Source: G963676655 sp963676655 (GTDB lineage Bacteria; Verrucomicrobiota; Lentisphaeria; Victivallales; Victivallaceae). Taken from it: a stretch of DNA of 64,000 nt. The number at the start of each line of letters is the position of its first letter. The first letter of the stretch is position 1. The DNA is taken from positions 434,001 to 498,000 of the forward strand of contig CAXXKX010000004.1 of assembly GCA_963676655.2 (NCBI GenBank). The letters are read 5' to 3'. Shown piece by piece: positions 25,954 to 35,410 of this stretch. The notes beneath the pieces are model-generated. The model made no database searches. It was not told the origin of the DNA and saw only the letters and a program-made list of their open reading frames with translations. The position numbers and the translations under genes were made by a program.

Positions 25954-27387
25954 TCAGGAAAAGGCGAACTGGGGGCCGTATGGCGCGAATCCGATCATAA
26001 TATACGGATTGATGCAATTGTCGTTTCTTGCCGCCGCGAATTTCCACATCATGGTACACAGTTCTTTGACTTTGGGCTGGTGACGTTCGTCATTGATCAG
26101 GTTTTTGGTTTCAAACGGATCGTTGATCAGGTCGTAAAGCTCATCATAGTCAAAGCCGTTATATACGTACTTCCATTCTCTGGTCATCACAGAGCGTTGA
26201 ATTCCGTATTGTTCGTTACCGTTGCTCTGGGTGTAGACCGCTTCGCGCCAGTCGGAGACGGTTTCATTGCGCAGGAATGGCATGATGCTTGAACCGGCGA
26301 ATTCCTGATTTGTTGAAATTCCCGCGATTTCCAGCAGGGTCGGCGCAAAATCGGCCAGGGATATAAATTCTCCGCAGAGCCGACCGGGGGCTTTTATGCC
26401 GGGACCGGCAATAACCAGAGGTACATTATAAGCCGCCTGGAAGCATGGCAGGCCTTTGCACCAGAGTCCATGCTCTCCAGAGTAATCGCCGTGGTCCGAG
26501 GTGTAGATGATGATGGTATTATCCAGTTGTCCGGATTCTTTCAACGCGTTGAGTACCTGGCCGAATAAGTAGTCTTCATAGGTGGAGAGCGCCAGATAGT
26601 GCAGAATTGCCTTGCGGTGTTCTTCTTCGGAAAGTTGACTGAAGACGTCGCGGGTGCGTTGATAGAGATTGGGGCGATCTTTTAGTTCGTCATAAAAGTT
26701 TTCCGGCAGTTCGATGTCGTCGATGTCGTACATGTCGATAAAACGTTTCGGAACACAATACGGATCATGCGGCCCGAGGGTGCCGACAAACCGGCACCAG
26801 GGGCGGGCGCTATCAGATTGTTTGAGCATCGCAATTGCGTCATCGACCACGTTCTGGTCGTTGAACGGATTTTCATTGACGCCGTAGTGGGAGTATGGGG
26901 CCCAGCCCGGACGAATTATTTCGCCGTCTTCACGGTCATGCTCCTGCATGAATTCACTGGGCAGGGATTCATAATGTTTCCAGCGTTCAGCCGGAGTCAT
27001 GATGCCGCCGCGCGCGGTGACCATGCCTTCAGTCCAGCCGTAAGTATCCGGGCCCTCAACCGCGCTGACGTGCCACTTGCCTGAGTAAAAAAGGTCGTAA
27101 CCATTCTTCGCAAGATCCTGAGACCAGAGTCTGGTGCCGGGATTGAGGCCGCGGGATATGGCGTTGGTGACATTGACGTTGTTCCAGACGCCGTGTTCAC
27201 TCGGATATAATCCGGTCATAAAAGTGGCGCGGGACGGACAGCAGTGAGGAGAGGGGCAGAATGTATTGGTGAAAGTTACACCTCCGGTTCTGAATTTGTC
27301 AAGATTCGGGGTCAGGCAGCGTGGACCGGTGACGGTGGAACCGCGTTGCTGGTCGGTCATAAAAATAAGAATATTCGGTTTCTTCAT
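25954..27387 (-). CDS. sulfatase (formylglycine-dependent, S1 type)
   Basis: This 477-residue protein has NILIFMTDQQRGSTVTG, the maturation motif Cys49-Cys-Pro-Ser-Arg followed by ATFMTG, GKWHVS and TSDHGDYSGEHGLW. A second cysteine in the x position of CxPSR is unusual. It hydrolyses sulfate esters; the target is not predictable. No signal peptide is seen. The gene starts 28 bases after the UDP-glucose dehydrogenase gene on the same strand, so both are likely on one transcript, separate from the sulfatase pair at 17544-20453. Confidence 0.93.
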   Translation of the reverse strand: MKKPNILIFMTDQQRGSTVTGPRCLTPNLDKFRTGGVTFTNTFCPSPHCCPSRATFMTGLYPSEHGVWNNVNVTNAISRGLNPGTRLWSQDLAKNGYDLFYSGKWHVSAVEGPDTYGWTEGMVTARGGIMTPAERWKHYESLPSEFMQEHDREDGEIIRPGWAPYSHYGVNENPFNDQNVVDDAIAMLKQSDSARPWCRFVGTLGPHDPYCVPKRFIDMYDIDDIELPENFYDELKDRPNLYQRTRDVFSQLSEEEHRKAILHYLALSTYEDYLFGQVLNALKESGQLDNTIIIYTSDHGDYSGEHGLWCKGLPCFQAAYNVPLVIAGPGIKAPGRLCGEFISLADFAPTLLEIAGISTNQEFAGSSIMPFLRNETVSDWREAVYTQSNGNEQYGIQRSVMTREWKYVYNGFDYDELYDLINDPFETKNLINDERHQPKVKELCTMMWKFAAARNDNCINPYIMIGFAPYGPQFAFS

Positions 27388-27415
27388 AAGGTGTGCCTAT
27401 GGATAAATTGTTAAA

Positions 27416-28786
27416 TTACAGATGACTAAGCGCCGGGCCGCCTAACGGGTAGACATTAAAGCCAAGGTCGTACAACCGCCGGTGATCGAGCAGATTGCGG
27501 CCATCAAAAAGGAATGCCGGTTTGCGCATGACGGAAAAAAGTTTTTCGTAGTCGTAATCGATAAAACACCGCCAGTCGGTAAGGATCATAATGGCGTCCG
27601 CACCGGTTGCGGCTTCGTAAGGATCTTTGCAGTATTCAACCCGGTCACCAAAATCGGCCAGATCATTTCTGGCGCTCTTTAAGGCTTGAGGGTCATGGAT
27701 TGCCGGGGCGGCATGTTCTTCCAGCAGCATTTTTGCGATATTGATCGCGGGGGATTCGCGGGTGTCGCTGGTATCGGCTTTAAACGCAAATCCGAACAGG
27801 GCGATCCGTTTGCCGGCGGCTGAGTTGAACATCCGGGTGATGGCGTTGCGCACAAAACGGTGTTGCTGGTAATCGTTGATATTGACAACCTGTTCCCAGT
27901 AAGCCGCGACTTCCGGCAGACCGAAATGTTCGCAGAGGTAGACCAGGTTAAGGATATCTTTTTGGAAGCATGATCCGCCGAAGCCGACTCCGGCTTTGAG
28001 GAACTTCGCGCCGATCCGGGAATCCATGCCGACCGCGCCGGCGACTTCACGGATATCGGCATCGGTTTTTTCGCACAGGGCGGAAATGGCGTTGATCGAG
28101 GATATGCGTTGAGCCAGCATCGCATTGGCTACCAGTTTTGACAACTCGCTGCTCCAGATATTGGTTGTAATAATCTTTTCCTTGGGAACCCAGTTGAGGT
28201 AGATGTCAATGATGTCCTGGACTGCGGCCTGGCCGCCGGGAGTGTGCATGCCGCCGATCAGGACCCGGTCGGGATTCTGGAGGTCATCTACCGCAGTTCC
28301 TTCGGCCATGAATTCCGGGCTGGAAATGACTTCAAAGGTCAGGCCTTTGGTATTGGAATCAAGGATGCGCTTCATGGCTTCGGCGGTACGGACCGGCAGA
28401 GTGCTTTTTTCGATAACGATTTTTCCGCTGTCTGAATATTCAACGATGTCGCGGGCGGTCTGCTCCCAGTATTGAAGGTTGGCGGCGCGGCCAGCTCCTT
28501 CACCGAAAGTCTTGGTTGGAGTATTGACGCTGACGAAAATGATATCGGCCTTATGGATTGCCGCTGGAATTTCTGTCGTGAAAAAGAGGTTTTTCCCGCG
28601 AACCCGTTCGACAACTTCATCCAGTCCGGGTTCGTAGATCGGTAGTTGGTCTGATTGCCAGGCGGCGATGCGTTCGGCATTGATGTCCGCCACGGTTATT
28701 TCGTATTCCAGGCAGTTATCCGCGATAACCGCCATAGTTGGCCCTCCGACATATCCGGCCCCGATGCATAGAATTGATTTTTTCAC
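27416..28786 (-). CDS. ugd: UDP-glucose 6-dehydrogenase
   Basis: This 456-residue protein has an N-terminal Rossmann domain (CIGAGYVGGPTMAVIA), a middle dimerisation domain and a UDP-binding C-terminal domain. GFGGSCFQKD (269-278) carries catalytic Cys273. The length and segments such as GEGAGRAANLQYWE and IVIEKSTLPVRTAEAM resemble the eukaryote-type enzyme more than short bacterial Ugd. It oxidises UDP-glucose to UDP-glucuronate with two NAD+ in the cytosol, supplying uronic acid for envelope polysaccharide. The start is GTG, preceded by AAGGTGG. The sulfatase gene follows after 28 bases. Confidence 0.95.
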   Translation of the reverse strand: MKKSILCIGAGYVGGPTMAVIADNCLEYEITVADINAERIAAWQSDQLPIYEPGLDEVVERVRGKNLFFTTEIPAAIHKADIIFVSVNTPTKTFGEGAGRAANLQYWEQTARDIVEYSDSGKIVIEKSTLPVRTAEAMKRILDSNTKGLTFEVISSPEFMAEGTAVDDLQNPDRVLIGGMHTPGGQAAVQDIIDIYLNWVPKEKIITTNIWSSELSKLVANAMLAQRISSINAISALCEKTDADIREVAGAVGMDSRIGAKFLKAGVGFGGSCFQKDILNLVYLCEHFGLPEVAAYWEQVVNINDYQQHRFVRNAITRMFNSAAGKRIALFGFAFKADTSDTRESPAINIAKMLLEEHAAPAIHDPQALKSARNDLADFGDRVEYCKDPYEAATGADAIMILTDWRCFIDYDYEKLFSVMRKPAFLFDGRNLLDHRRLYDLGFNVYPLGGPALSHL

Positions 28787-28917
28787 TGTTCCACCTTTTT
28801 TGTTGTAAGCAGTTTAATGTAGTCTGTCTTCCGGAAAAATCAATCCCGATCAGGCAAATTAATGCGATCAGGCAACTTGTCCGGATTGCAAAATGAAATT
28901 TATTTTGTTTTAGGGTA

Positions 28918-28946
28918 TTGCTTTTTTGTGAATGGGGTTGTATACT
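28918..28946 (+). promoter_or_regulatory. putative promoter for the LacI gene of module 2
   Basis: TTGCTT (28918-28923), a 17-base spacer and TATACT (28941-28946) form a moderate sigma70 match, about 100 bases before the LacI start. The repeats at 28953-29035 lie just downstream, where a repressor would act. Confidence 0.5.
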
Positions 28947-28952
28947 ATAAAT

Positions 28953-29035
28953 AATGATACAAAATAAAAAATTATCATTGTGTATAAAAACAGTTTAAAA
29001 ATGATAATATTTATAAATTTATTATGATACAAAAT
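28953..29035. repeat. repeated operator-like motifs upstream of the LacI gene
   Basis: ATGATACAAAAT occurs twice as a direct repeat (28954-28965 and 29024-29035). The first copy overlaps an inverted pair AATGATA (28953-28959) and TATCATT (28973-28979), and a third partial ATGATAA is near 29001. This pattern is typical of several binding sites for one regulator, probably the LacI protein encoded next. Confidence 0.5.
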
Positions 29036-29049
29036 GAAAGTATTGCATT

Positions 29050-30069
29050 ATGGATAAGTTGAACGTCAGGACGATTGCCAAATCTGTTGATTTGAGTCCG
29101 ATTACGGTATCCCGGGCTTTGAACGGGCATCCCGGGGTTAAAACCGCAACAAGGAATAAAATTCTGAAAAAAGTCAATGAGCTTGGATATAATTACCAGT
29201 CCAAGTCGACGACCGTGCGCAATAACCGGGCGAAGCGCATTGCGATTCACTGTATAGAGGAAAAACTGCATGGGGACATATATTTCAACTTTTACGGACA
29301 GTTGTATTTCAATCTGATCCATTATCTGAAAAAGCTGGGGTATACGGGATATACGGTCGATTTGAGCAAGGAGCGGGATGAAAATGCGAAAATTATAGAT
29401 AAATGCGGAACGCTGATTCTGATGAATGAAGTCCCGTCCGCGGTGCTAAACGGTCTGAGGAAGAAAAGAAGCGATATGAATGTTATATCGATTTTCGCGG
29501 AGGTCTCAGACAGTTACACGATATGTCCGGATGATTTTCACGGCGGGCAGATTGCCGCGGCAAACATGATCAGGAACGGGCATCGGCACGCGGCTGTCTT
29601 TACGGTACTGGATGAACTTTGTTTCAGGTTGCGTTATGCCGGATTCCATACCGAGATGACTTATCATGCTCCCGGCAGTCGGGTTGACCTGATAAGATTC
29701 AACAATCCGCTTAATCATGATGACGCGGACCGTCTGGAACTGGAGGCTTTGGAAAATTATTTTGATAATGTTGATGAGATGCCGACAGCCGTGTTTGCGA
29801 CAAATGGATATGCCGCGATATTTTTAAGTAATTTCTTAAAGAAAAGAGGTTACAGGATTCCGGAGGATATCAGTTTGATCGGCTATGATAATTATGATTA
29901 CTATCAGGTTATCGATGTGAGCTTGAGCCGCGTGTGCTTTGATCTGAAAGCTCTTGCCAATCAGGTAGTTCAGCTGCTTAATAATGTCGTAAAGAAAAAT
30001 GTCAGCGGAAATTACAACATATTGACTCCGGTGAAATTCATTGATAAAAAATCAGTTAAAAAGATTTAA
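29050..30069 (+). CDS. LacI family transcriptional regulator
   Basis: This 339-residue protein has a LacI helix-turn-helix at residues 4-24 (LNVRTIAKSVDLSPITVSRAL), a hinge around 45-60 and a sugar-binding sensor domain (FGGQIAAANMIRNGHRHAAVF-like segment, EDISLIGYDNYDYYQV). It should control the following module: GH130, pseudopilin, secreted GH-A protein, propeller protein and oxidoreductase, all on the plus strand. The helix-turn-helix sits at the extreme N-terminus, so the start is sound despite a weak Shine-Dalgarno. Repeated ATGATACAAAAT motifs lie in the 263-base upstream gap. It diverges from ugd, which may share the regulated region. Confidence 0.92.
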   Translation: MDKLNVRTIAKSVDLSPITVSRALNGHPGVKTATRNKILKKVNELGYNYQSKSTTVRNNRAKRIAIHCIEEKLHGDIYFNFYGQLYFNLIHYLKKLGYTGYTVDLSKERDENAKIIDKCGTLILMNEVPSAVLNGLRKKRSDMNVISIFAEVSDSYTICPDDFHGGQIAAANMIRNGHRHAAVFTVLDELCFRLRYAGFHTEMTYHAPGSRVDLIRFNNPLNHDDADRLELEALENYFDNVDEMPTAVFATNGYAAIFLSNFLKKRGYRIPEDISLIGYDNYDYYQVIDVSLSRVCFDLKALANQVVQLLNNVVKKNVSGNYNILTPVKFIDKKSVKKI

Positions 30070-30104
30070 TATTTTTTCTGTTTAATACTGAAAGGAATAA
30101 AAAA

Positions 30105-31019
30105 ATGGAGTATTTGTTGCAGCGCTATAGCGGCAATCCGATAATCAGTCCCCGGGATATGCCGTTTGAATGCTATAGCGTATTCAATGCCGGAGCGGTC
30201 AAATTCAAAGGTGAATATATATTGCTGCTCCGGACTGAAAGTTATGCCAGAAAAACAAGTTTTCATGTGGCTCGCAGCCGTGACGGAATAAATTTTAAGG
30301 TAGATGAAGAGCCGATTTATTATCCTTTAAGTGAAGTTGAACAGATGGGGACCGGGGTTCACAGATTTGATATGAGAATCACCCCGCTTGACGGTACGTT
30401 TTACGTCAGCCACGCGATCTGGCTTGATCCCTGGGGGTGTTGCATCGGGATTGCGCAGACGGATGATTTCAGAACTTTCCGGCAGATTTCATGTTCGGTT
30501 CCGTCAAACCGCAATGCGGTTTTGTTTCCGGAAAAAATAGACGGAAAGTATGTCCGGCTGGAGCGGCCTCAGGATATTGACGGGAGCGGGCAGATGTGGG
30601 TAAGTGAATCCCCGGACTTAGTCCACTGGGGCAATTCCCGGCCGGTAATATTACCGGAGACCAACTGGAATAGAATCAAGAGCGGCGCCGGTGCGGTGCC
30701 GATAAAAACCAGGGCCGGCTGGCTTGAAATATATCATGCGACATGTATGACGGCTTCGACAGAGAATTATCATCTTGGGGTTTGCCTGCTTGATTTGGCG
30801 GAGCCGCATAAAGTGATTGCCGCGCCGGAAAAATTTATTCTAGCGGCGGAAGAGTTGTATGAGTGTGTGGGACAGGTTCCTAATGTGGTGTTTACTTCCG
30901 GAGCGGTGGTTGAGCCGGAGGGGGAAGTAAAAATCTATTACGGCGGCGCGGACACCCGGATGTGTCTGGCGACCGTCAATATTAATGAACTCGTGGACTT
31001 TTGTCTGAAAAATAACTAA
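30105..31019 (+). CDS. GH130 family glycoside phosphorylase/hydrolase
   Basis: This 304-residue protein is a five-bladed beta-propeller of the GH130 type: an N-terminal SGNPIISP, then FNAGAVKFKGEYILLLRTE, VARSRDGINFK, DMRITPLDGTFYVSH and GAVVEPEGEVKIYYGGADT near the C-terminus. GH130 members phosphorolyse beta-1,4- or beta-1,2-mannosidic linkages to alpha-mannose-1-phosphate, or hydrolyse them. No signal peptide is present, so it acts in the cytoplasm on imported oligosaccharides. AAAGGA lies 8 bases before the ATG. It follows the LacI gene by 35 bases and precedes the pseudopilin gene by 12. Confidence 0.9.
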   Translation: MEYLLQRYSGNPIISPRDMPFECYSVFNAGAVKFKGEYILLLRTESYARKTSFHVARSRDGINFKVDEEPIYYPLSEVEQMGTGVHRFDMRITPLDGTFYVSHAIWLDPWGCCIGIAQTDDFRTFRQISCSVPSNRNAVLFPEKIDGKYVRLERPQDIDGSGQMWVSESPDLVHWGNSRPVILPETNWNRIKSGAGAVPIKTRAGWLEIYHATCMTASTENYHLGVCLLDLAEPHKVIAAPEKFILAAEELYECVGQVPNVVFTSGAVVEPEGEVKIYYGGADTRMCLATVNINELVDFCLKNN

Positions 31020-31031
31020 CGGAGGAAAACA

Positions 31032-31724
31032 ATGAAACAAAGCAGAGGATTCACACTAATTGAATTGCTGGTGGTGATAGCCATTATCGCAATTCTCGCG
31101 TCAATGCTGCTTCCGGCGCTAAACAAGGCTCGTGAAAAGGCAAAACAAATATCTTGTACTAATAACCTGAAGCAGATCATGCAAATAAATTTCTTTTATA
31201 CTGATTCAAATGACGGCTATCTCATACCGGCAGTCGGATCAACGCATGTGGTGTCAGAATATTATAAATGGTATGTAGCAATACAGACTATCATGGGGAA
31301 AAAAATGAGTATTACATCTGGAGCTAAGCTGAAAACACTTCAGTGCCCGAGTGACCGTGATGCGATAACCAATAGTGGACTTGGAACAAATTATGCTTAC
31401 TATGCCAGAAGTGGGCGTTTCGATTGGTTCTATGCCGCGTCTCCTTTGATCAAATACGGAGCTCGAAAACTTAACCGGATCTCAAAAACATCCCAGGCTC
31501 TTTTGATTGTTGATGGTAAAGGAATAAAATGTACTTCTTCGGATCCGAACAAGAGTTATACGTTTGATGAGTCCGGTTCCGGCGAATATTTTTACCCTGC
31601 AAGTCTCTCCACTTCATTCAGGCATAATTCGAAAACTAATTGTGCTTTTGTCGATGGGCACGTTGCACAGTATGGGATGCCTTGGCCACTCGACAAGTAT
31701 TCTCTGCGTTGGACATTAGAATAA
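31032..31724 (+). CDS. prepilin-type pseudopilin with H-X9-DG motif
   Basis: This 230-residue protein has a 6-residue basic leader, then GFTLIELLVVIAIIAILASM, the prepilin peptidase site with the conserved Glu5, and LLPALNKAREKAKQISC. The C-terminus contains RHNSKTNCAFVDGHV (H-X9-DG). The N-terminal half is almost identical to the pseudopilin at 12489, while the globular parts differ. A perfect GGAGG lies 6 bases before the ATG. It sits 12 bases after the GH130 gene and 17 before the large secreted hydrolase gene, pointing to co-expression with that enzyme. Confidence 0.94.
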   Translation: MKQSRGFTLIELLVVIAIIAILASMLLPALNKAREKAKQISCTNNLKQIMQINFFYTDSNDGYLIPAVGSTHVVSEYYKWYVAIQTIMGKKMSITSGAKLKTLQCPSDRDAITNSGLGTNYAYYARSGRFDWFYAASPLIKYGARKLNRISKTSQALLIVDGKGIKCTSSDPNKSYTFDESGSGEYFYPASLSTSFRHNSKTNCAFVDGHVAQYGMPWPLDKYSLRWTLE

Positions 31725-31741
31725 TTCTACAAGGAAAATAA

Positions 31742-34700
31742 ATGATAAAAAAAAGATGGTATGCCGGATTTCTCTTTTTTGTCTTGGGGGGAACAGCGAC
31801 TGCAGAAAATATTCTGGATAATGGCGACTTTGAAGCAAACCTAAAAAAATGGGCTACTGTTCGGAGCCGGGGGGCGGCTGGAAGCGTTGTTGACTCCATT
31901 TCTTATGGCGGCAAGAAGGCTCTCTGTATGTTTCGCGAAGACGATAAACGCAATTATATATATTGTGGCATCATTCTGAAAAAAGATCGAGAGTACCGTC
32001 TGTCCGTCGCGATCAAGTGCGTAGGTGTTGAAAAGGACGATATTTGCATTCATATCCTTGCCCGGAAACAGGGAAAAGACGGCAAATATAAACCGGCCGG
32101 ATGGATATCTAAGCATGGGGTTCACAAATTAATTCTTACTGGAGGGAGCCATGACTGGAAAGAGTTTTCTACTACCATTACCCGTGATATGATTCCTGAT
32201 GAAGCCGAACGGTTTAATCTGATCATTGAGCGAAAAAACAATGGTAAAGGCAAAATCTATGTTGATGATCTGGTTCTCGAACCAATAGCAATTGGAAAAC
32301 AAACCGTGACTACAACTCAACAGTCTGTCGCGCCTGCAACTGTGACTCCCGTAAAAAAAATGTTCACAGTATCTGCTCAGGCTTCAACTCCAGTAATAAA
32401 TTCACCTTTGTCTCCGGTCAATCTGCTGCCGTTCGATACCTCGTTTGAAACCAATACCGGAGGCGCGGCGGTGCCTGCAGACTCCACTTATGCCTGGCAC
32501 GGTAAATACGCGCTACTGCTGCCTGCTGACCTCACAGCCTGCCGAACCGTCCGTGTGCCGTTGATTAAAAAAAACAACCGCGATTATGTTTTTAGTTTCT
32601 ATGCGATGAGCAACAAGGCAGTTAGGGTAAACTTCTATGTATCCAATGACTTTTATGGCAAATGCGCTTACCGGTCTATTCGTATCAATAAGGAATGGAA
32701 ACGCTATATTTTTAATCTCCGCCCTGAAAAAAACACTACCGGCATCAGCGTTAATTTCCAGAAGCCGAAAGGGGTAAAAATCTGGCTCGACTCCTTTGCC
32801 CTGACAGCGGGGAAAAAAGATGTGCCTTATACCCCGTCCGCTCCGATCTCGCTGGGATTTGTGCCGATCGAGCCGATCGATAAAATTGCCGTTATCGACA
32901 ACCAGCCGTTAACCACCAGAATGGGCGTCTGCAACAACACCGGCAAGCCGCAGAAACTTAAGATTACGGCCTTGCTCAACGGTTTTAACCAGCCTTCCCG
33001 CTCCCTTGAAAAAACAGTTCTGACTCTCGCTCCAGGCGAACTGTGGGAAAAAAATATAACCATACAGAAACAGAAGCAGCAGGGATACTGGGTAATGCGT
33101 CTTACCGCCGAAACCAATGGAAAAAAATATCAAAGCAGTCAACCGGTCGTTGTTCTGCCGCTTCCGTCGCCAGCTTCGCGTGACTCGTTTTTCGGGCTCC
33201 ATTCCTGTAATGGTTATTACGGGCAAAAGGGCAGAAAAATCGGTGCTTCGATCAGCCGGGCCTTCGACAAATGGCGTCATCATCGTCCGGACAAACAGGG
33301 CCAATATCATCTCAACGCCAACAGTATTCGTGAACTGACAAAAAAGACCGGCATGGAACAACTCCGCTGTACTAATCTGAGAAATCCGCCATTCGGCATA
33401 CCACGTCAAGGCTACTTTGCCCGCAATCCGGACGACATGGCAAAGTGGATACAGGCCTTGACTAAAGTTTATCGCGGCTGCATCAATTTTGTAGAACTTC
33501 AAAACGAACCCGATTTAAGCTATCAGAATCACGTTGAGAAATATGTAGATCTGGTTAACATGCTCGCACCGCAAGTCAGAAAAGTCGATTCAAACTTCAA
33601 GATTCTGGCAGCCGGGGTCAGTGGTGTTGATTTTAACAGCCATTTTCAATTTCTTAAAAGAGTGCTCAAAAAGACGGGGAAAAATATTGACATTGTGGCT
33701 GTACATCCCTATTCCATAAATCGCTACATTGTTCCCGAAGGCGGTGATGTCGGCCCAGAAGCCAGCGGCATGTATGGAAAAACGCTGAAGCTGAAGAAAA
33801 TCATTCGCCAACTGGGCGGGCACCAGCCTGTTTGGTATGGAGAAGTTGGCTGGGGAGTAGACGTGCGTGAAGATTTTCTTAGCGACTGTGCCCAGCGCCA
33901 TGCGGCTTACATGGTAAGGACAATGCTGATCGGCCTTGCTGCCGGGGTCGAAAAGTGTATTTATTTCCAGGTTAATGATGTAGTCGAAAAGGAATCTCAA
34001 AATTATGGTTTATGGCAATATTTTCAGCCGATGCCGGCGACGGTGGCCTATGCCGCCACGGTCCAATTGCTGGAAAAGGCAAAATTTCTGGACATCGTCC
34101 ATAACCGTGACCTTCACTGTTATATGTTCCGTCACCGCGATGGACGGCTGTTCTTTGCCGTCTGGGTAAGCACAGATGACAAGACTGTATTTAAAACTAA
34201 ACTAGATCCACGGAAAGTTGAAATCCGGGACATGATGAACAATCCGGTCAAACTTGATCCCAACAAACCGGTTGAACTAAAGTTATCAGGAAATGTGTTA
34301 TACGGTTTTGCGCGTGACATGACCCCGGACGAACTGAAAAAAATACTTTCCAAGGCTCGTTACGAATTGCCGCCACTGCGGATCAACTGGTCATTAAAAA
34401 ACGGTAACGACCTGCAGGTCGCACTGACCAACGTACGTACTCAGTCCCTTGCCGGTACGGTAAAAATTGATGGTGCGCGCTTCTCCCAGTCCGAGCAATT
34501 GTTTCAGGTCAAGCCTGGATCAACCGTCTATTTACGTTTTAAGGCACCCGATGGACTAAGACGGAATATTCTGAAACTGACCGGAACGTGTAATGTCGGT
34601 AAATTTGCGTCATCGTTCACATGTTCCACCTTGCCGTGCGTACAGGGAACGCCTTCCCTGACAACAGGCTCTGTTCTGCCTGCGTATGGCCGTTTGCCCC

Positions 34701-35257
34701 AGATGGACAGTCGCAAAAATTTGTTGCCCAATGATCCCGGAAACGGCTGGACAGGTCCTGGAAATCTGAGCGTAGACAGTGTCCTGTGTTATGATCGTAA
34801 CAACCTTTATCTACTGGCCGATGTACGAGACGATACGCAATACCAGAAAGCAAAACCAGGTCGTCTCTGGTCGGGTGATTCGATTCAGTTGGCAATCGAC
34901 ACCGGCGCCAACGCCGCTCCGAATGCCGGATATGATAAGGATGATTATGAATTTGGTTTTGGATTGACGCCTTCAGGTCCGCAAAAAGAGCTGACCTATA
35001 TCTATCAGCATGGTCGAGCCCAAACGGTACAGGCTGCGATTAAGAGCAACATTTTTCGACAGGGAGATCGCACCTGTTACCGGATCGCGATTCCCTGGTC
35101 GGTGCTGAAAATAAATCCTGCAAAAGGAGCCATTTTCGGACTTAACTTTACCGCCAACGATCACGATGGCGCCCGCGTGCGTTTCTATATGGGATTAACG
35201 CCGGGAATCGTCGAAAGCAAGAATCCCTATGTCTATCGGAAATTCATCCTTGAATAA
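31742..35257 (+). CDS. large secreted clan GH-A glycoside hydrolase with carbohydrate-binding domains
   Basis: This 1171-residue protein begins with a signal peptide ending ATA-EN. Two beta-sandwich modules follow: a CBM4/9-like one (NILDNGDFEANLKKW, about 23-180) and another around 220-360, joined by a Thr/Val/Pro linker. A TIM barrel (about 480-830) has NFVELQNEPD with acid/base candidate Glu589 and VWYGEVGWG with nucleophile candidate Glu701, the clan GH-A pattern. The C-terminus (about 1010-1171) resembles a CBM9-type module (NLYLLADVRDDT, WSGDSIQLAID). It should attack a polysaccharide outside the cytoplasm. The GH family cannot be fixed by eye. It lies directly after the pseudopilin gene. 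Confidence 0.82.
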   Translation: MIKKRWYAGFLFFVLGGTATAENILDNGDFEANLKKWATVRSRGAAGSVVDSISYGGKKALCMFREDDKRNYIYCGIILKKDREYRLSVAIKCVGVEKDDICIHILARKQGKDGKYKPAGWISKHGVHKLILTGGSHDWKEFSTTITRDMIPDEAERFNLIIERKNNGKGKIYVDDLVLEPIAIGKQTVTTTQQSVAPATVTPVKKMFTVSAQASTPVINSPLSPVNLLPFDTSFETNTGGAAVPADSTYAWHGKYALLLPADLTACRTVRVPLIKKNNRDYVFSFYAMSNKAVRVNFYVSNDFYGKCAYRSIRINKEWKRYIFNLRPEKNTTGISVNFQKPKGVKIWLDSFALTAGKKDVPYTPSAPISLGFVPIEPIDKIAVIDNQPLTTRMGVCNNTGKPQKLKITALLNGFNQPSRSLEKTVLTLAPGELWEKNITIQKQKQQGYWVMRLTAETNGKKYQSSQPVVVLPLPSPASRDSFFGLHSCNGYYGQKGRKIGASISRAFDKWRHHRPDKQGQYHLNANSIRELTKKTGMEQLRCTNLRNPPFGIPRQGYFARNPDDMAKWIQALTKVYRGCINFVELQNEPDLSYQNHVEKYVDLVNMLAPQVRKVDSNFKILAAGVSGVDFNSHFQFLKRVLKKTGKNIDIVAVHPYSINRYIVPEGGDVGPEASGMYGKTLKLKKIIRQLGGHQPVWYGEVGWGVDVREDFLSDCAQRHAAYMVRTMLIGLAAGVEKCIYFQVNDVVEKESQNYGLWQYFQPMPATVAYAATVQLLEKAKFLDIVHNRDLHCYMFRHRDGRLFFAVWVSTDDKTVFKTKLDPRKVEIRDMMNNPVKLDPNKPVELKLSGNVLYGFARDMTPDELKKILSKARYELPPLRINWSLKNGNDLQVALTNVRTQSLAGTVKIDGARFSQSEQLFQVKPGSTVYLRFKAPDGLRRNILKLTGTCNVGKFASSFTCSTLPCVQGTPSLTTGSVLPAYGRLPQMDSRKNLLPNDPGNGWTGPGNLSVDSVLCYDRNNLYLLADVRDDTQYQKAKPGRLWSGDSIQLAIDTGANAAPNAGYDKDDYEFGFGLTPSGPQKELTYIYQHGRAQTVQAAIKSNIFRQGDRTCYRIAIPWSVLKINPAKGAIFGLNFTANDHDGARVRFYMGLTPGIVESKNPYVYRKFILE

Positions 35258-35357
35258 ACTACCCCGGGGCAGAGCTCACGAGGTATTAAACACGAAATAT
35301 TTAATTTCCGCTTCAGCAAGGAGTTTTGGCGACTGAAGCTTGAATCGGTATAACGCT

Positions 35358-35372
35358 GTCCGTCGTACGGAC
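35358..35372. promoter_or_regulatory. palindrome in the gap before the propeller gene
   Basis: GTCCGT-CGT-ACGGAC is a perfect inverted repeat with 6-base arms, 38 bases before the propeller gene start. It could be an operator or a small mRNA hairpin; the 153-base gap otherwise shows nothing firm. Confidence 0.35.
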
Positions 35373-35410
35373 AATAAAGAATATTTGATTAAAATTATGA
35401 GGTCAAGGTA

